The notes under the pieces were generated by a model that searched no databases, was not told the origin of the DNA, and was given only the letters and a program-made list of their open reading frames with translations. A stretch of DNA of 64,000 nucleotides from Stenotrophomonas lacuserhaii (GTDB lineage: Bacteria; Pseudomonadota; Gammaproteobacteria; Xanthomonadales; Xanthomonadaceae): the NCBI RefSeq assembly GCF_014836545.1, contig NZ_JACSQS010000009.1:66120-130119 (forward strand), written 5' to 3'. The position numbers and the translations under genes were made by a program. The first letter of the stretch is position 1; each line of letters starts with the position of its first letter. Below are positions 37,315-46,242 of this stretch, piece by piece.

Positions 37315-40092
37315 ATGAGCAGATTAGTCCTTATCGACGGGTCCAGTTACCTGTATCGCGCGTTCCACGCGCTGCCGCCGCTGTCCAATCCGCAGGGTGA
37401 ACCGACCGGTGCGTTGTTCGGCGTGGTCAACATGCTGCGCGCAACGCTGAAGGAGCGCCCGGCCTACGTGGCGTTCGTGGTCGATGCGCCGGGCAGGACC
37501 TTCCGTGACGACCTGTATGACCAGTACAAGGCCAACCGCCCGCCGATGCCGGACGAGCTGCGCAGCCAGGTCGAACCGATGTGCCGCATCGTCGACGCGC
37601 TGGGCATCAGCATCCTGCGCGTTTCCGGCGTGGAAGCCGACGATGTGATCGGTACGCTGGCCCTGCAGGGCGTGGCGCGCGACCTCAGCGTGACCATCTC
37701 CACCGGGGACAAGGACTTCGCCCAGCTGGTGCGGCCGGGCATCGAACTGGTCAACACCATGACCGGCAGCCGGATGGATTCAGATGCTGCGGTGATGGAA
37801 AAGTTCGGCGTGCGTGCCGACCAGATCGTCGACCTGCTGGCCCTGATGGGCGACTCCGTGGACAACGTGCCGGGCGTCGAGAAATGTGGCCCCAAGACCG
37901 CCGCCAAGTGGCTGGGCGAGTACCAGCACCTGGACGGTGTGATCGCCGCCGCGCCGACCATGAAAGGCAAGATCGGCGAGAACCTGCGCGCAGCGCTGGA
38001 GCGGCTGCCGCTGAACCGCGAGCTGGTGACCATCCGTACCGACGTGGCCCTTGAAGCCGGGCCGCAGGACCTGCCGCTGCGCGAGCGCAACGTCGAGGCA
38101 CTGCGCGAACTGTATGCACGGTACGGCTTCACCCAGGCGCTGAAGGAACTGGAAGGCAGCGCGGGGCTGGCCCCGAACCTGGCCAGCGAGGCGGTTCCGA
38201 GCCTGCGCGGGACGGCGGCTGGCTTTGCCCGTGGCGGCGGCGAAGAGGCGCCGGTGGCCACCCTGGATCCGTCCCTGTCGTTGCCGGGCCAATACGAGAC
38301 CGTGCTGGAGCCGGCCCAGCTGCAGGCCTGGATCGAGCGGCTGCAGCAGGCCGACCTGGTCAGTTTCGATACCGAAACCGATGCGCTGGATGCCATGCGG
38401 GCACGGCTGGTGGGCATCAGCCTGGCGGTGGAGCCGGGCAAGGCGGCCTACATTCCACTCAACCATGATTACCCCGGCGCGCCGGCCCAGCTGCCGATGC
38501 AGCAGGTGCTGGATGCGCTGCGCCCGGTGCTGGAAGACCCGGCGAAGAAGAAGCTCGGCCAGCACGGAAAGTACGACCTGCACGTGTTGCGCCGGCATGG
38601 CATCGAGGTGCGTGGATACCACGACGACACCATGCTGGAAAGCTTCGTGCTGAACTCCACGGCCACCCGGCATGACATGGATTCGCTGGCGCAGCGCTAC
38701 CTCGGCTACACCACGATCAAGTTCGAGGACGTGGCCGGCAAGGGCGCCAAGCAGATTTCCTTCTCTCAGGTGGGCATCGACGAGGCCAGCCGCTACGCTG
38801 CTGAAGATGCCGATGTGACCCTGCGGCTGCATCGCGCGCTGGCGCCCCAGTTGCTGGCGCTGCCGTCGCTGGACCAGGTGTACCGGGAAATCGAAATGCC
38901 GTTGGTACCGGTGCTGGCCAGCATCGAAGCCAATGGCGTGCAGGTGGACGTGGCCGAACTACGCCGCCAGAGCCAGGACCTGTCCACCCGCATGCTGGCT
39001 GCGCAGCAGAAGGCCACCGAACTGGCCGGGCGCAGCTTCAACCTGGATTCGCCCAAGCAGCTGCAGGCGGTGCTGTTCGACGAACTCAAGCTGCCGGCCC
39101 TGGTGAAGACGCCGAAGGGCCAGCCGAGCACCAATGAAGAAGCGCTCGAAGCGATCGCCGAACAGCACGAGCTGCCGCGGGTGATCCTGGACTACCGTGG
39201 CCTGGCCAAGCTGCGCAGCACCTACACCGACAAGCTGCCGGAGATGGTCAACGCCGATACCGGCCGGGTGCACACCAGCTACCACCAGTCCGGTGCGGCC
39301 ACCGGGCGGCTGTCCTCGTCCGATCCGAACCTGCAGAACATCCCGATCCGCACCGACGACGGCCGCCGCATCCGCCGTGCCTTCGTCGCACCGGAGGGCA
39401 AGCTGCTGCTGGCCGCGGACTACTCGCAGATCGAACTGCGGATCATGGCCCACCTGTCCGAAGATCCCGGGCTGGTGCGTGCCTTCGAACAGGGCGCGGA
39501 CGTGCACCGCGCCACCGCCGCCGAAGTGTTCGGGCGCAGCCTGGACGAGGTGACCAGCAACGAACGCCGCGCCGCCAAGGCGATCAACTTCGGCCTGATG
39601 TACGGCATGAGCGCATTCGGCCTGGCACGCAACCTGGGCATCGACCGCGGCCAGGCACAGGATTACGTTGCGCTGTATTTCAGCCGGTATCCCGGCGTGC
39701 GCGATTTCATGGATCGCATGCGCCAGCAGGCACGCGAGCAGGGCTACGTGGAAACCCTGTTCGGCCGGCGCCTGTATCTGAACGACATCAACGCGCGCAA
39801 CCAGGGCCTGCGTGCCGGCGCGGAACGGGCGGCCATCAATGCACCGATGCAGGGCACCGCGGCCGACATCATCAAGCGGGCGATGGTGGACGTGGACGGC
39901 TGGCTGAAGGCGTCTGCGGCGCCGGCCAGAATGATCCTGCAGGTGCACGATGAACTGGTGTTCGAGTGCGAGGCCGGGTACATCGACGAGCTGCGTACGG
40001 CGGTGGTCCTCCATATGTCGCAAGCGGCACAGTTGAAGGTGCCGCTGGTGGTCGATACCGGACACGGTCACAACTGGGACGAAGCCCATTGA
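37315..40092 (+). CDS. polA: DNA polymerase I
   Basis: A 925-residue family A polymerase with all three domains. The N-terminal 5'-3' nuclease carries VSGVEADDVIGT and the LMGDSVDNVPGV helix-hairpin-helix. The 3'-5' exonuclease starts at about 340 with the intact SFDTETDAL (DxE), so proofreading should work. The polymerase has motif A DYSQIELR, motif B RRAAKAINFGLMYG and motif C QVHDELVFE. It fills gaps in repair and removes Okazaki primers. The sRNA gene about 140 bp downstream is in the position of spf (Spot 42) in enterobacteria. Confidence 0.97.
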   Translation: MSRLVLIDGSSYLYRAFHALPPLSNPQGEPTGALFGVVNMLRATLKERPAYVAFVVDAPGRTFRDDLYDQYKANRPPMPDELRSQVEPMCRIVDALGISILRVSGVEADDVIGTLALQGVARDLSVTISTGDKDFAQLVRPGIELVNTMTGSRMDSDAAVMEKFGVRADQIVDLLALMGDSVDNVPGVEKCGPKTAAKWLGEYQHLDGVIAAAPTMKGKIGENLRAALERLPLNRELVTIRTDVALEAGPQDLPLRERNVEALRELYARYGFTQALKELEGSAGLAPNLASEAVPSLRGTAAGFARGGGEEAPVATLDPSLSLPGQYETVLEPAQLQAWIERLQQADLVSFDTETDALDAMRARLVGISLAVEPGKAAYIPLNHDYPGAPAQLPMQQVLDALRPVLEDPAKKKLGQHGKYDLHVLRRHGIEVRGYHDDTMLESFVLNSTATRHDMDSLAQRYLGYTTIKFEDVAGKGAKQISFSQVGIDEASRYAAEDADVTLRLHRALAPQLLALPSLDQVYREIEMPLVPVLASIEANGVQVDVAELRRQSQDLSTRMLAAQQKATELAGRSFNLDSPKQLQAVLFDELKLPALVKTPKGQPSTNEEALEAIAEQHELPRVILDYRGLAKLRSTYTDKLPEMVNADTGRVHTSYHQSGAATGRLSSSDPNLQNIPIRTDDGRRIRRAFVAPEGKLLLAADYSQIELRIMAHLSEDPGLVRAFEQGADVHRATAAEVFGRSLDEVTSNERRAAKAINFGLMYGMSAFGLARNLGIDRGQAQDYVALYFSRYPGVRDFMDRMRQQAREQGYVETLFGRRLYLNDINARNQGLRAGAERAAINAPMQGTAADIIKRAMVDVDGWLKASAAPARMILQVHDELVFECEAGYIDELRTAVVLHMSQAAQLKVPLVVDTGHGHNWDEAH

Positions 40093-40232
40093 GTCGAGTT
40101 CGGCGCCTTACGCCGCTGAATGGGTTAATCGAACGGATTTAGCTGACTAAATGATGAATATTCTGATGGGTGTGGTTGGCTAAATGGGCCGCCTTCACGA
40201 TTCATCAATGTTCGAAGTGCTTCCATAGGCTC
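40093..40232. other. Relatively AT-rich gap between polA and the sRNA
   Basis: No gene seen. The stretch is visibly richer in A+T than its surroundings (TTAATC, TGATGAATATTCTGATG, TTCATCAATG). It contains a short GGCG-CCTTA-CGCC hairpin just behind polA. It presumably holds the sRNA promoter; CATAGG/TAGGCT near 40224-40230 is the best -10 candidate but weak. Confidence 0.5.
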
Positions 40233-40359
40233 CAACAGGCGCAACGCCTGTTGTGGATCTCTCCCATCCCCTGGAGCAGATCTCGGAACGGGGGCTCCTC
40301 CCCAAGCACCCGTTCCCCGGCCCCGTTGACCTCCCCCTGGTCAGCGGGGCTTTTTATTT
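40233..40359 (+). ncRNA. sX13-like small RNA with C-rich hairpin loops
   Basis: A non-coding stretch that folds into four successive hairpins. These are CAACAGGCG/CGCCTGTTG with a CAA loop (40233-40253), and GATCT-CTCC/GGAG-AGATC with loop CATCCCCT (40256-40282). Then GGAACGGG/CCCGTTCC with a CTCCTCCCCA loop (40285-40316), and a 12-bp terminator stem (40320-40331/40339-40350) with loop TCCCCCT and TTTTTATTT after it. From memory, Xanthomonas sX13 lies next to polA, is about 115 nt long and pairs with GGGG-containing mRNA leaders through such C-rich loops. The 5' end is uncertain: it may begin at the first hairpin or near 40250. Confidence 0.8.
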
Positions 40360-40382
40360 GGGGCGTCTGCAGGGCCTCGCCG

Positions 40383-41291
<909 letters not shown>

Positions 41292-41325
41292 GCCGGTGCC
41301 CGCCGCCCGCTGCAGCGCTGGAAGC

Positions 41326-41342
41326 GCCGAGCCACGCTCGGC
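41326..41342. repeat. SMAG-like palindrome
   Basis: GCCGAGC-cac-GCTCGGC, the same core as the SMAG copy at 6650-6668, between the stop of the Cys-rich gene and hemF. A full GTAG head is not present here (GAAGCGCC instead). Confidence 0.55.
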
Positions 41343-41350
41343 CGATGCCA

Positions 41351-42634
41351 TCAGCGCTTGTGGTTGCGCGTGCGCGACGGTGCCGGCGCGTCGTCTTTGC
41401 TGCTCTCCTCGGCGGCGTCCTGCAGCGCCCGGCCCAGTTCCATCAGTGTCCAGTTGCGGGTGGCCACCACATCGCAGGCCACGTGACGGCCGCTGCGGTC
41501 GGCCTCGCACAGCTGCTGCAACTGCCCCCGCGCATCCACCTCGGCGCTGTTTTCCTGTGCACTGGCCAGGTTCTCGCAGCCTTCGCGCACGCCCGCGCGG
41601 CATACCTGCAGGTAGCTGCCGGCGGCCTTCACCCAATCGCCGGCCAGGGCCTGCTGGTTGCCCAGTGTGTTGCAACCCTGCAGGCTGCCGGCCTTGCAGC
41701 AGGCAGCGGCGCCGTCCCCGCTGGCGGCCTGCGGGCAGTCCCGTGGCAGCGGCACTACGTTGAACACCACCGCTTCGGCACACTGCGCCTTGCCACCGGC
41801 ACGCTGGAAAACCCGCATCCGGGTCCACTCGTCCATGCCGACCAGGCGGCCGCCGGGCAGGGTCTGGAACACGAAGTCCCCGCCCTTGTCGTGGCGCAGC
41901 CGGATCGCGCCGTCTTCCAGCCGCGCGCGCGCCTGTGCGCCCAACCCCAATCCAACCAGACCGCCGTCGCCGAAGTCCAGCGTGTCCAGCAGGCCGCCCT
42001 CGCTGCGGTACTCGCCGCACGGCACGCTGGTGGCCGGCTGCGGCCGCGGCGCGCCACCGAGCGCCTGCAGCGGGGCATGCAGCTCGCAGGCGCGCTCATC
42101 GCCGCTGCGGCAGCTGAGCTGCAACGCCGCCACGGCCTGCGCGAAGCCACCGGCCTTCCACTGTTCCTCGGCGACCTCGCGGCAGAAATCGCCGTCCGGA
42201 TGGGCCACGCACAATGCCTGCAGGGCCTCCAACCGGGCCGTCGGCAACACGATCTCACGCTGGTCGAACACTCCGGTCAGCGTCATGCCCATCGCCTTGG
42301 AAAGCGCCGCCTTGGCCGCCTCCTCGCAGGCCTGTTCGTCGTAGGCGGGGTCGGCTTCCTTGCACACTGCCGGTTCCTGCAGGTCCGGGTCGTCGTTGGG
42401 GGCGCGGGTGTCGGCCTGACGCGCCTCGCTGACCCATTCGCGCAGCAGGCCGCTGCAGGCCACGCCGGTGCCCTGCTCACACCACTGCTGCAGGCGCGTT
42501 GCATCGGCGCTGTACAGCTGGTTGCCACAGGTGGCCTCATCGTAGACAGCACAGTCCTGTGCGCTGGCCACGGCAGTGGCGGACAGAAAGAAAAGCGCGG
42601 TGATCGCGCGCAGCGGCAACGTCATCGATGACAT
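41351..42634 (-). CDS. Secreted Cys-rich Sel1-like (Hcp-type) repeat protein
   Basis: A 427-residue exported protein with signal peptide (ALFFLSATAVASAQ, cleavage near 26). It has many paired cysteines in a repeated C-x7-C-x2-L spacing: CEQGTGVACSGL, CRSGDERACEL, CKAGSLQGCNTL, CRAGVREGCENL and CEADRSGRHVAC. That is the pattern of disulfide-pinned Sel1-like repeats, as in Helicobacter Hcp proteins. A beta-rich insert (VPCGEYRSEGGLL to FNVVPLP) separates N- and C-terminal repeat blocks. The tail is basic and Ser-rich. Function unknown; likely a periplasmic interaction solenoid. GGAG sits 6-9 nt before the ATG. It follows a small membrane protein gene on the same strand after 38 bp. Confidence 0.75.
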   Translation of the reverse strand: MSSMTLPLRAITALFFLSATAVASAQDCAVYDEATCGNQLYSADATRLQQWCEQGTGVACSGLLREWVSEARQADTRAPNDDPDLQEPAVCKEADPAYDEQACEEAAKAALSKAMGMTLTGVFDQREIVLPTARLEALQALCVAHPDGDFCREVAEEQWKAGGFAQAVAALQLSCRSGDERACELHAPLQALGGAPRPQPATSVPCGEYRSEGGLLDTLDFGDGGLVGLGLGAQARARLEDGAIRLRHDKGGDFVFQTLPGGRLVGMDEWTRMRVFQRAGGKAQCAEAVVFNVVPLPRDCPQAASGDGAAACCKAGSLQGCNTLGNQQALAGDWVKAAGSYLQVCRAGVREGCENLASAQENSAEVDARGQLQQLCEADRSGRHVACDVVATRNWTLMELGRALQDAAEESSKDDAPAPSRTRNHKR

Positions 42635-42672
42635 GCAGACTCCGGGGGGGAAGTAAAGAAGGAGAGGGGAGG

Positions 42673-43236
42673 TCAGTAGCGCGAACGGATGTCCGGGCGC
42701 ATCAGCCGCCATGCCAGCCAGCCCTGCAGCACCGCGAACAGCACGCAGCTGCCGAGCACGGTGGCAGTGAACAGGATGCGCTGGGCATTGAGCGCCTCGA
42801 CCACGTCGGCCTCGCCGAGCATGCCGATCAACACGGCGGCCACGCGATCCATCCACCACGCCACGCCGATGTTGCCGATGCCGGTGATCACCAGCAGCCA
42901 GACGAAGCTCAGCAGGCCCCAGCGGGTGCCCTTGTACAGGCCCCAGCTGGAGACCAGCGACGGCACGCAGGCCGCGCCCAGCAGCAGGCTGGTGGCCACC
43001 GGGTGGACCAGCATCCAGCGCAGGCTGGCGGGCCACCCGCTTTCCTCGGCCAGCTCGACCAGCATCTGCCAGGGCTGGCTGGCGCCGAGCGGCCAGGCCA
43101 CCAGCGCCTGCAGCAGGAACCACACGATCATGGCCGCGCAGACCAGCAGTGTGGTCAACGCGATGGGGCGCACGAAGTCCGTGCGCGGTGGTTTTGCCTG
43201 GCCGGTGGGGGCCAGGGTGGGAGGCAGCTGTGACAT
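42673..43236 (-). CDS. Polytopic membrane protein of unknown function
   Basis: A 187-residue protein with about four transmembrane helices (ALTTLLVCAAMIVWFLLQ, VATSLLLGAACVP, LLSFVWLLVITGIGNIGVA and TVLGSCVLFAVLQGWLA). The N-terminus is Pro-rich and cytosolic. I do not recognise the family. An AAGGAC-like site precedes the ATG at 43236, and the frame is open about 19 codons further up without a better start. It lies between the S9 peptidase and the Cys-rich secreted protein on the same strand, with gaps of 69 and 38 bp, so the three may be co-expressed. Confidence 0.7.
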   Translation of the reverse strand: MSQLPPTLAPTGQAKPPRTDFVRPIALTTLLVCAAMIVWFLLQALVAWPLGASQPWQMLVELAEESGWPASLRWMLVHPVATSLLLGAACVPSLVSSWGLYKGTRWGLLSFVWLLVITGIGNIGVAWWMDRVAAVLIGMLGEADVVEALNAQRILFTATVLGSCVLFAVLQGWLAWRLMRPDIRSRY

Positions 43237-43305
43237 CCGGTGTCCTTGCAGGGGGAGGCAACGCCAGACCGATCGTGCCGAGCGGATCGGCACGATCCGG
43301 GTCGC

Positions 43306-45675
43306 TTACTTCACGTTTTCGTTGAACAGCTTGAGGATGCGCTTGTACTGGTCCAGCCAGGAATCGGCACGGGTGTAGCCATGGCGTTCCAGCGGGTACG
43401 GCGCGATGGTCCAGTTGTCCTTGTGCAGTTCGATCAGGCGCTGGGTCAGGTTGACCGAATCCTGGAAGAACACGTTGTCGTCCATCATGCCGTGGCCGAT
43501 CATCAGGTGGTCCTGCAGGTTCTGCGCGTACTCGATGGGCGAAGAAACGCGGTAGGCCTCCGGGTCGATGTCCGGCGTGTTGAGGATGTTGGCGGTGTAG
43601 GCGTGGTTGTAGTTGTGCCAGTCCACCACCGGACGCAGTGCGGCGCCGGCTTTGAACGTGCCCGGCGAACGGAACAGCGCCATGAAGGTCATGAAGCCGC
43701 CGTAGGAACCGCCGTAGATGCCGGCGCGGTCGCGGTCGCCCTGCTGGGTTTCGGCCAGCCAGTCCAGGCCATCCTTGTAGTCTTCCAGCTCCGGGTGGCC
43801 CATGTTGCGGTAGATCGCGGTACGCCAGTCGCGGCCGTAGCCCTCGCTGCCGCGGTAGTCCATGTCCAGCACGATGTAGCCCTGCTGCACCAGCAGGTTG
43901 TGGAACATCTGTTCGCGGAAATAGGCCGGATAGCGCTGGTGGACGTTCTGCAGGTAGCCGGCGCCGTGCACGAACATCACGATCGGATACTTTTTCCCGG
44001 GCTCCTTGTTTTCCGGTTCGTAGTACTTGGCCCAGACCACGCCCGCACCGTGCTTGGACGGCACGGCCACCAGCTTCGGCTGGATCCACTCGCGCGCCTT
44101 GAATTCGGCACTGCGGGTGTCGGTCAGCACCCGCGCCTGCCCGCCTGCCGTCGGCACCACGGCCAGCTGGGCCGGCAGATAGGCGCCGGAGTAGCGCACC
44201 AGCAGCTGCTGGCCATCCGGGGAGACGGTGAAATCCTCCACGCCGTTGAGGCTGGTCAGCTCCCGCACCTGGCCGCTGGCCACGTCGACGCTGCACACTT
44301 CATAGTCGTGCGGAGCCTGCTGGTTGCACAGGAAGTAGAAGCCCTTGCCATCGGCCGACAGCGCCGGCGCGGAGGTCTCCCACTTGCCGCTGGTCAGCGC
44401 CTGCGGCTTGCCGGTGCCGGCCTGGGTGTACAGGTGCGAGAAACCGGATTCCTCGGACAGCAGCCACAGCGTGCGGCCATCGGCCATCCAGCCGTAATCG
44501 TTGAAGCCCCAGTTGATCCAGGCCGCATCGGTGAGGCGGTGGCGGCTCTGCAGGCGGCCATCGGCCGCGCCCACGCTGACGATCCAGCGGTCCTTGTTGT
44601 CGTTGGCGCGCAACATGATCGCGGCCTGCTGGCCGTCGGCGCTCCAGCGGATGCCGCCGCCCATGAAGTCGCTCATCAGTTCCAGCGGGCGGTTGCCCTT
44701 CAGCGCGTCCTTGCCGGCCTGCCTGCGCAGGCTGGCCAGCGGATCGGTGCCGATCCCGGGCAGGGTGTCCAGCGAGACCTTGTCGACCTTGCCGGTGCGG
44801 GCATTGACCAGCCAGAAGGTATGCGGTTCCGGCTCATTGCGGCCGACGCGGGTGCGGGTGTCTTCGGTTTCTTCGTAACCGGATTCGGTCACGTACAGCG
44901 GCATCTTGCTGGTGCGGCCCTCTTCGAAGCCCTTCGGCTTCGTCACCACCACCAGGTGCACGCCATCGGGTGACAGCACGCTGTCGACGATCTCCACCTC
45001 GGCGCCGAGGAACACCGGACCCGGCGCGCGGGTCGGGTCGGTCTCCCGCCAGCGTTGGTCCTGTTCCTTCAAGGCTTCGCGCTGTTCGCGGTCACGGCGC
45101 AGGGTTTCCAGCGTGCGCAACTGCTGCTCGCGCAGGGTATCGGCCTTGGGCGCATCGGACGGATTCTTCTCCGCCTTCAGGCTGGCCACCTGGGCCACGC
45201 CGTTCGCTGCGGTCCAATGGAACCAGTTCTGTCCGTTGCGCCAGATCACCCCGCCGTCGGTGGCGAAATTGATGCCGCTCGAGCGTTCATTGCCACGGGT
45301 GAGCTGGGTCAGTGCGCCGCTGCGCAGGTCGCGCACGAACACATCGCCGTTGCGGGCGAAGGCCATGCGGCTGCGGCTGCTGTCATAGACCGGATCGGCC
45401 ACGTCCAGGCTGCCGCGCTGGTCGTCGGCCACCTGGGCGGCGACGCCCCCGCTGATCGGCTGGCGGAACGTGTCGCGGACCGGGCTGCCCTTGCGCTTGA
45501 GCTGGTATTCGACCTGCTGGCTGTTCCAGGACCACCAGGCGCGTTCCACCGGCGGCCCGATCCAGTCAGGGTCGGCCATGGCCTGTTCGATGGTGATCGG
45601 GGTCGGCGCAGCCTGAACGGCCGGAGCGGCCAGCAGGGCGGACAACAACAGGGACAGCGGCAGCACTCGGGACAT
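43306..45675 (-). CDS. Prolyl oligopeptidase family (S9B/DPP-IV-like) peptidase
   Basis: A 789-residue exported serine peptidase with signal peptide (SLLLSALLAAPAVQA), an N-terminal beta-propeller (DPPIV_N-like, WSADGQQAAIML-type blades) and a C-terminal alpha/beta hydrolase domain. The nucleophile is Ser657 in YGGSYGGFM; Asp in GMMDDNV and His in ERHGY complete the triad. The mature protein probably releases X-Pro or other dipeptides in the periplasm. A coiled, charged LREQQLRTLETLRRDREQR insertion lies in the propeller. The ATG at 45675 starts the signal peptide; the open frame further upstream is repeat-rich non-coding DNA. Confidence 0.9.
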   Translation of the reverse strand: MSRVLPLSLLLSALLAAPAVQAAPTPITIEQAMADPDWIGPPVERAWWSWNSQQVEYQLKRKGSPVRDTFRQPISGGVAAQVADDQRGSLDVADPVYDSSRSRMAFARNGDVFVRDLRSGALTQLTRGNERSSGINFATDGGVIWRNGQNWFHWTAANGVAQVASLKAEKNPSDAPKADTLREQQLRTLETLRRDREQREALKEQDQRWRETDPTRAPGPVFLGAEVEIVDSVLSPDGVHLVVVTKPKGFEEGRTSKMPLYVTESGYEETEDTRTRVGRNEPEPHTFWLVNARTGKVDKVSLDTLPGIGTDPLASLRRQAGKDALKGNRPLELMSDFMGGGIRWSADGQQAAIMLRANDNKDRWIVSVGAADGRLQSRHRLTDAAWINWGFNDYGWMADGRTLWLLSEESGFSHLYTQAGTGKPQALTSGKWETSAPALSADGKGFYFLCNQQAPHDYEVCSVDVASGQVRELTSLNGVEDFTVSPDGQQLLVRYSGAYLPAQLAVVPTAGGQARVLTDTRSAEFKAREWIQPKLVAVPSKHGAGVVWAKYYEPENKEPGKKYPIVMFVHGAGYLQNVHQRYPAYFREQMFHNLLVQQGYIVLDMDYRGSEGYGRDWRTAIYRNMGHPELEDYKDGLDWLAETQQGDRDRAGIYGGSYGGFMTFMALFRSPGTFKAGAALRPVVDWHNYNHAYTANILNTPDIDPEAYRVSSPIEYAQNLQDHLMIGHGMMDDNVFFQDSVNLTQRLIELHKDNWTIAPYPLERHGYTRADSWLDQYKRILKLFNENVK

Positions 45676-45993
45676 GGACGGGACGCACCGTGAAGGAGAA
45701 AACCGGCCAAGGGTAGCAGCCCCTCCCCGGCAGGGGCTGGCCCACAGGTCATGGAGGGTGTGCGCTTGCTGGCGGCTTGGATTGCCTGCTGGAGGCTGGC
45801 GCCGGGCGGTGGGACAGGTCGGGGGACGGCAGAAGCCGCATCCTGCGGGCCTCGTTTCGCGCCATCCATGGCGCTCAACGCCCCCGCCCAGCCCCACCGC
45901 CCGGCGCCCCGACATTCGGCGATGGCCGCCAGCCATGGAAAAAGAAAAAGAGCGGTAGCGCCGCATGCTCCCAGGCTGCCATGGACCTGTCGA
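45676..45993. other. Non-coding gap upstream of the S9 peptidase
   Basis: No gene is supported. The stretch holds a short GCCCCT/AGGGGC hairpin (about 45719-45737), a minus-strand TACCCT (45711-45716) that could be the peptidase -10, and a GGTAGCGCCGCATGC SMAG-like fragment (about 45954-45968). Open frames here are low-complexity Pro/Arg translations. Confidence 0.5.
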
Positions 45994-46100
45994 AGGTGGG
46001 GCGGGGTGGCTGTGCAGGACCGTCTGTTGCCATGGATGGCAACAGCGAGCCCCCATGGATGGGTTTACGGCGTGTCCTGCACAGCTACCCCGCCCCACCT
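45994..46100. repeat. Long inverted repeat (27-bp arms) with inner palindromes
   Basis: Arms 45994-46020 and 46074-46100 are complementary over 27 bp with a single G-T type mismatch (AGGTGGGGCGGGGT...TGCAGGAC). The 53-nt interior contains a perfect 22-bp palindrome, CTGTTGCCAT/ATGGCAACAG (46024-46045), and a CCCAT/ATGGG palindrome (about 46053-46064). The whole could fold into a cruciform or a branched RNA. It lies between divergent genes 143 bp before cioA. Confidence 0.9.
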
Positions 46101-46242
46101 ACCCAGCCCTTCACGCTTTTGATGTTGCTGGCACCCCCGCGACAAAGTGAAGCAGCGCGTCACCCGGTCGCATCCCTTCTTCACGCAAATCCACCCAGAC
46201 TGGTCCGGTATCCCCACCCGCGCCCGGCAGGAGGACGTCCCC

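Noticed and set aside
42635..44296. Extension of the Cys-rich gene frame up to 44296
   Set aside because: The frame runs through the membrane protein and the S9 peptidase as a shadow; the true start is the ATG at 42634 with its signal peptide and SD.
46108..46124. FNR-like half site TTGATGTTG upstream of cioA
   Set aside because: The second half (CTGGC) does not match ATCAA, unlike the site at 36032. It is most likely chance.
46147..46242. N-terminal extension of cioA from the ATG at 46147
   Set aside because: It would add 32 polar residues, and the strong SD precedes the TTG at 46243 instead.
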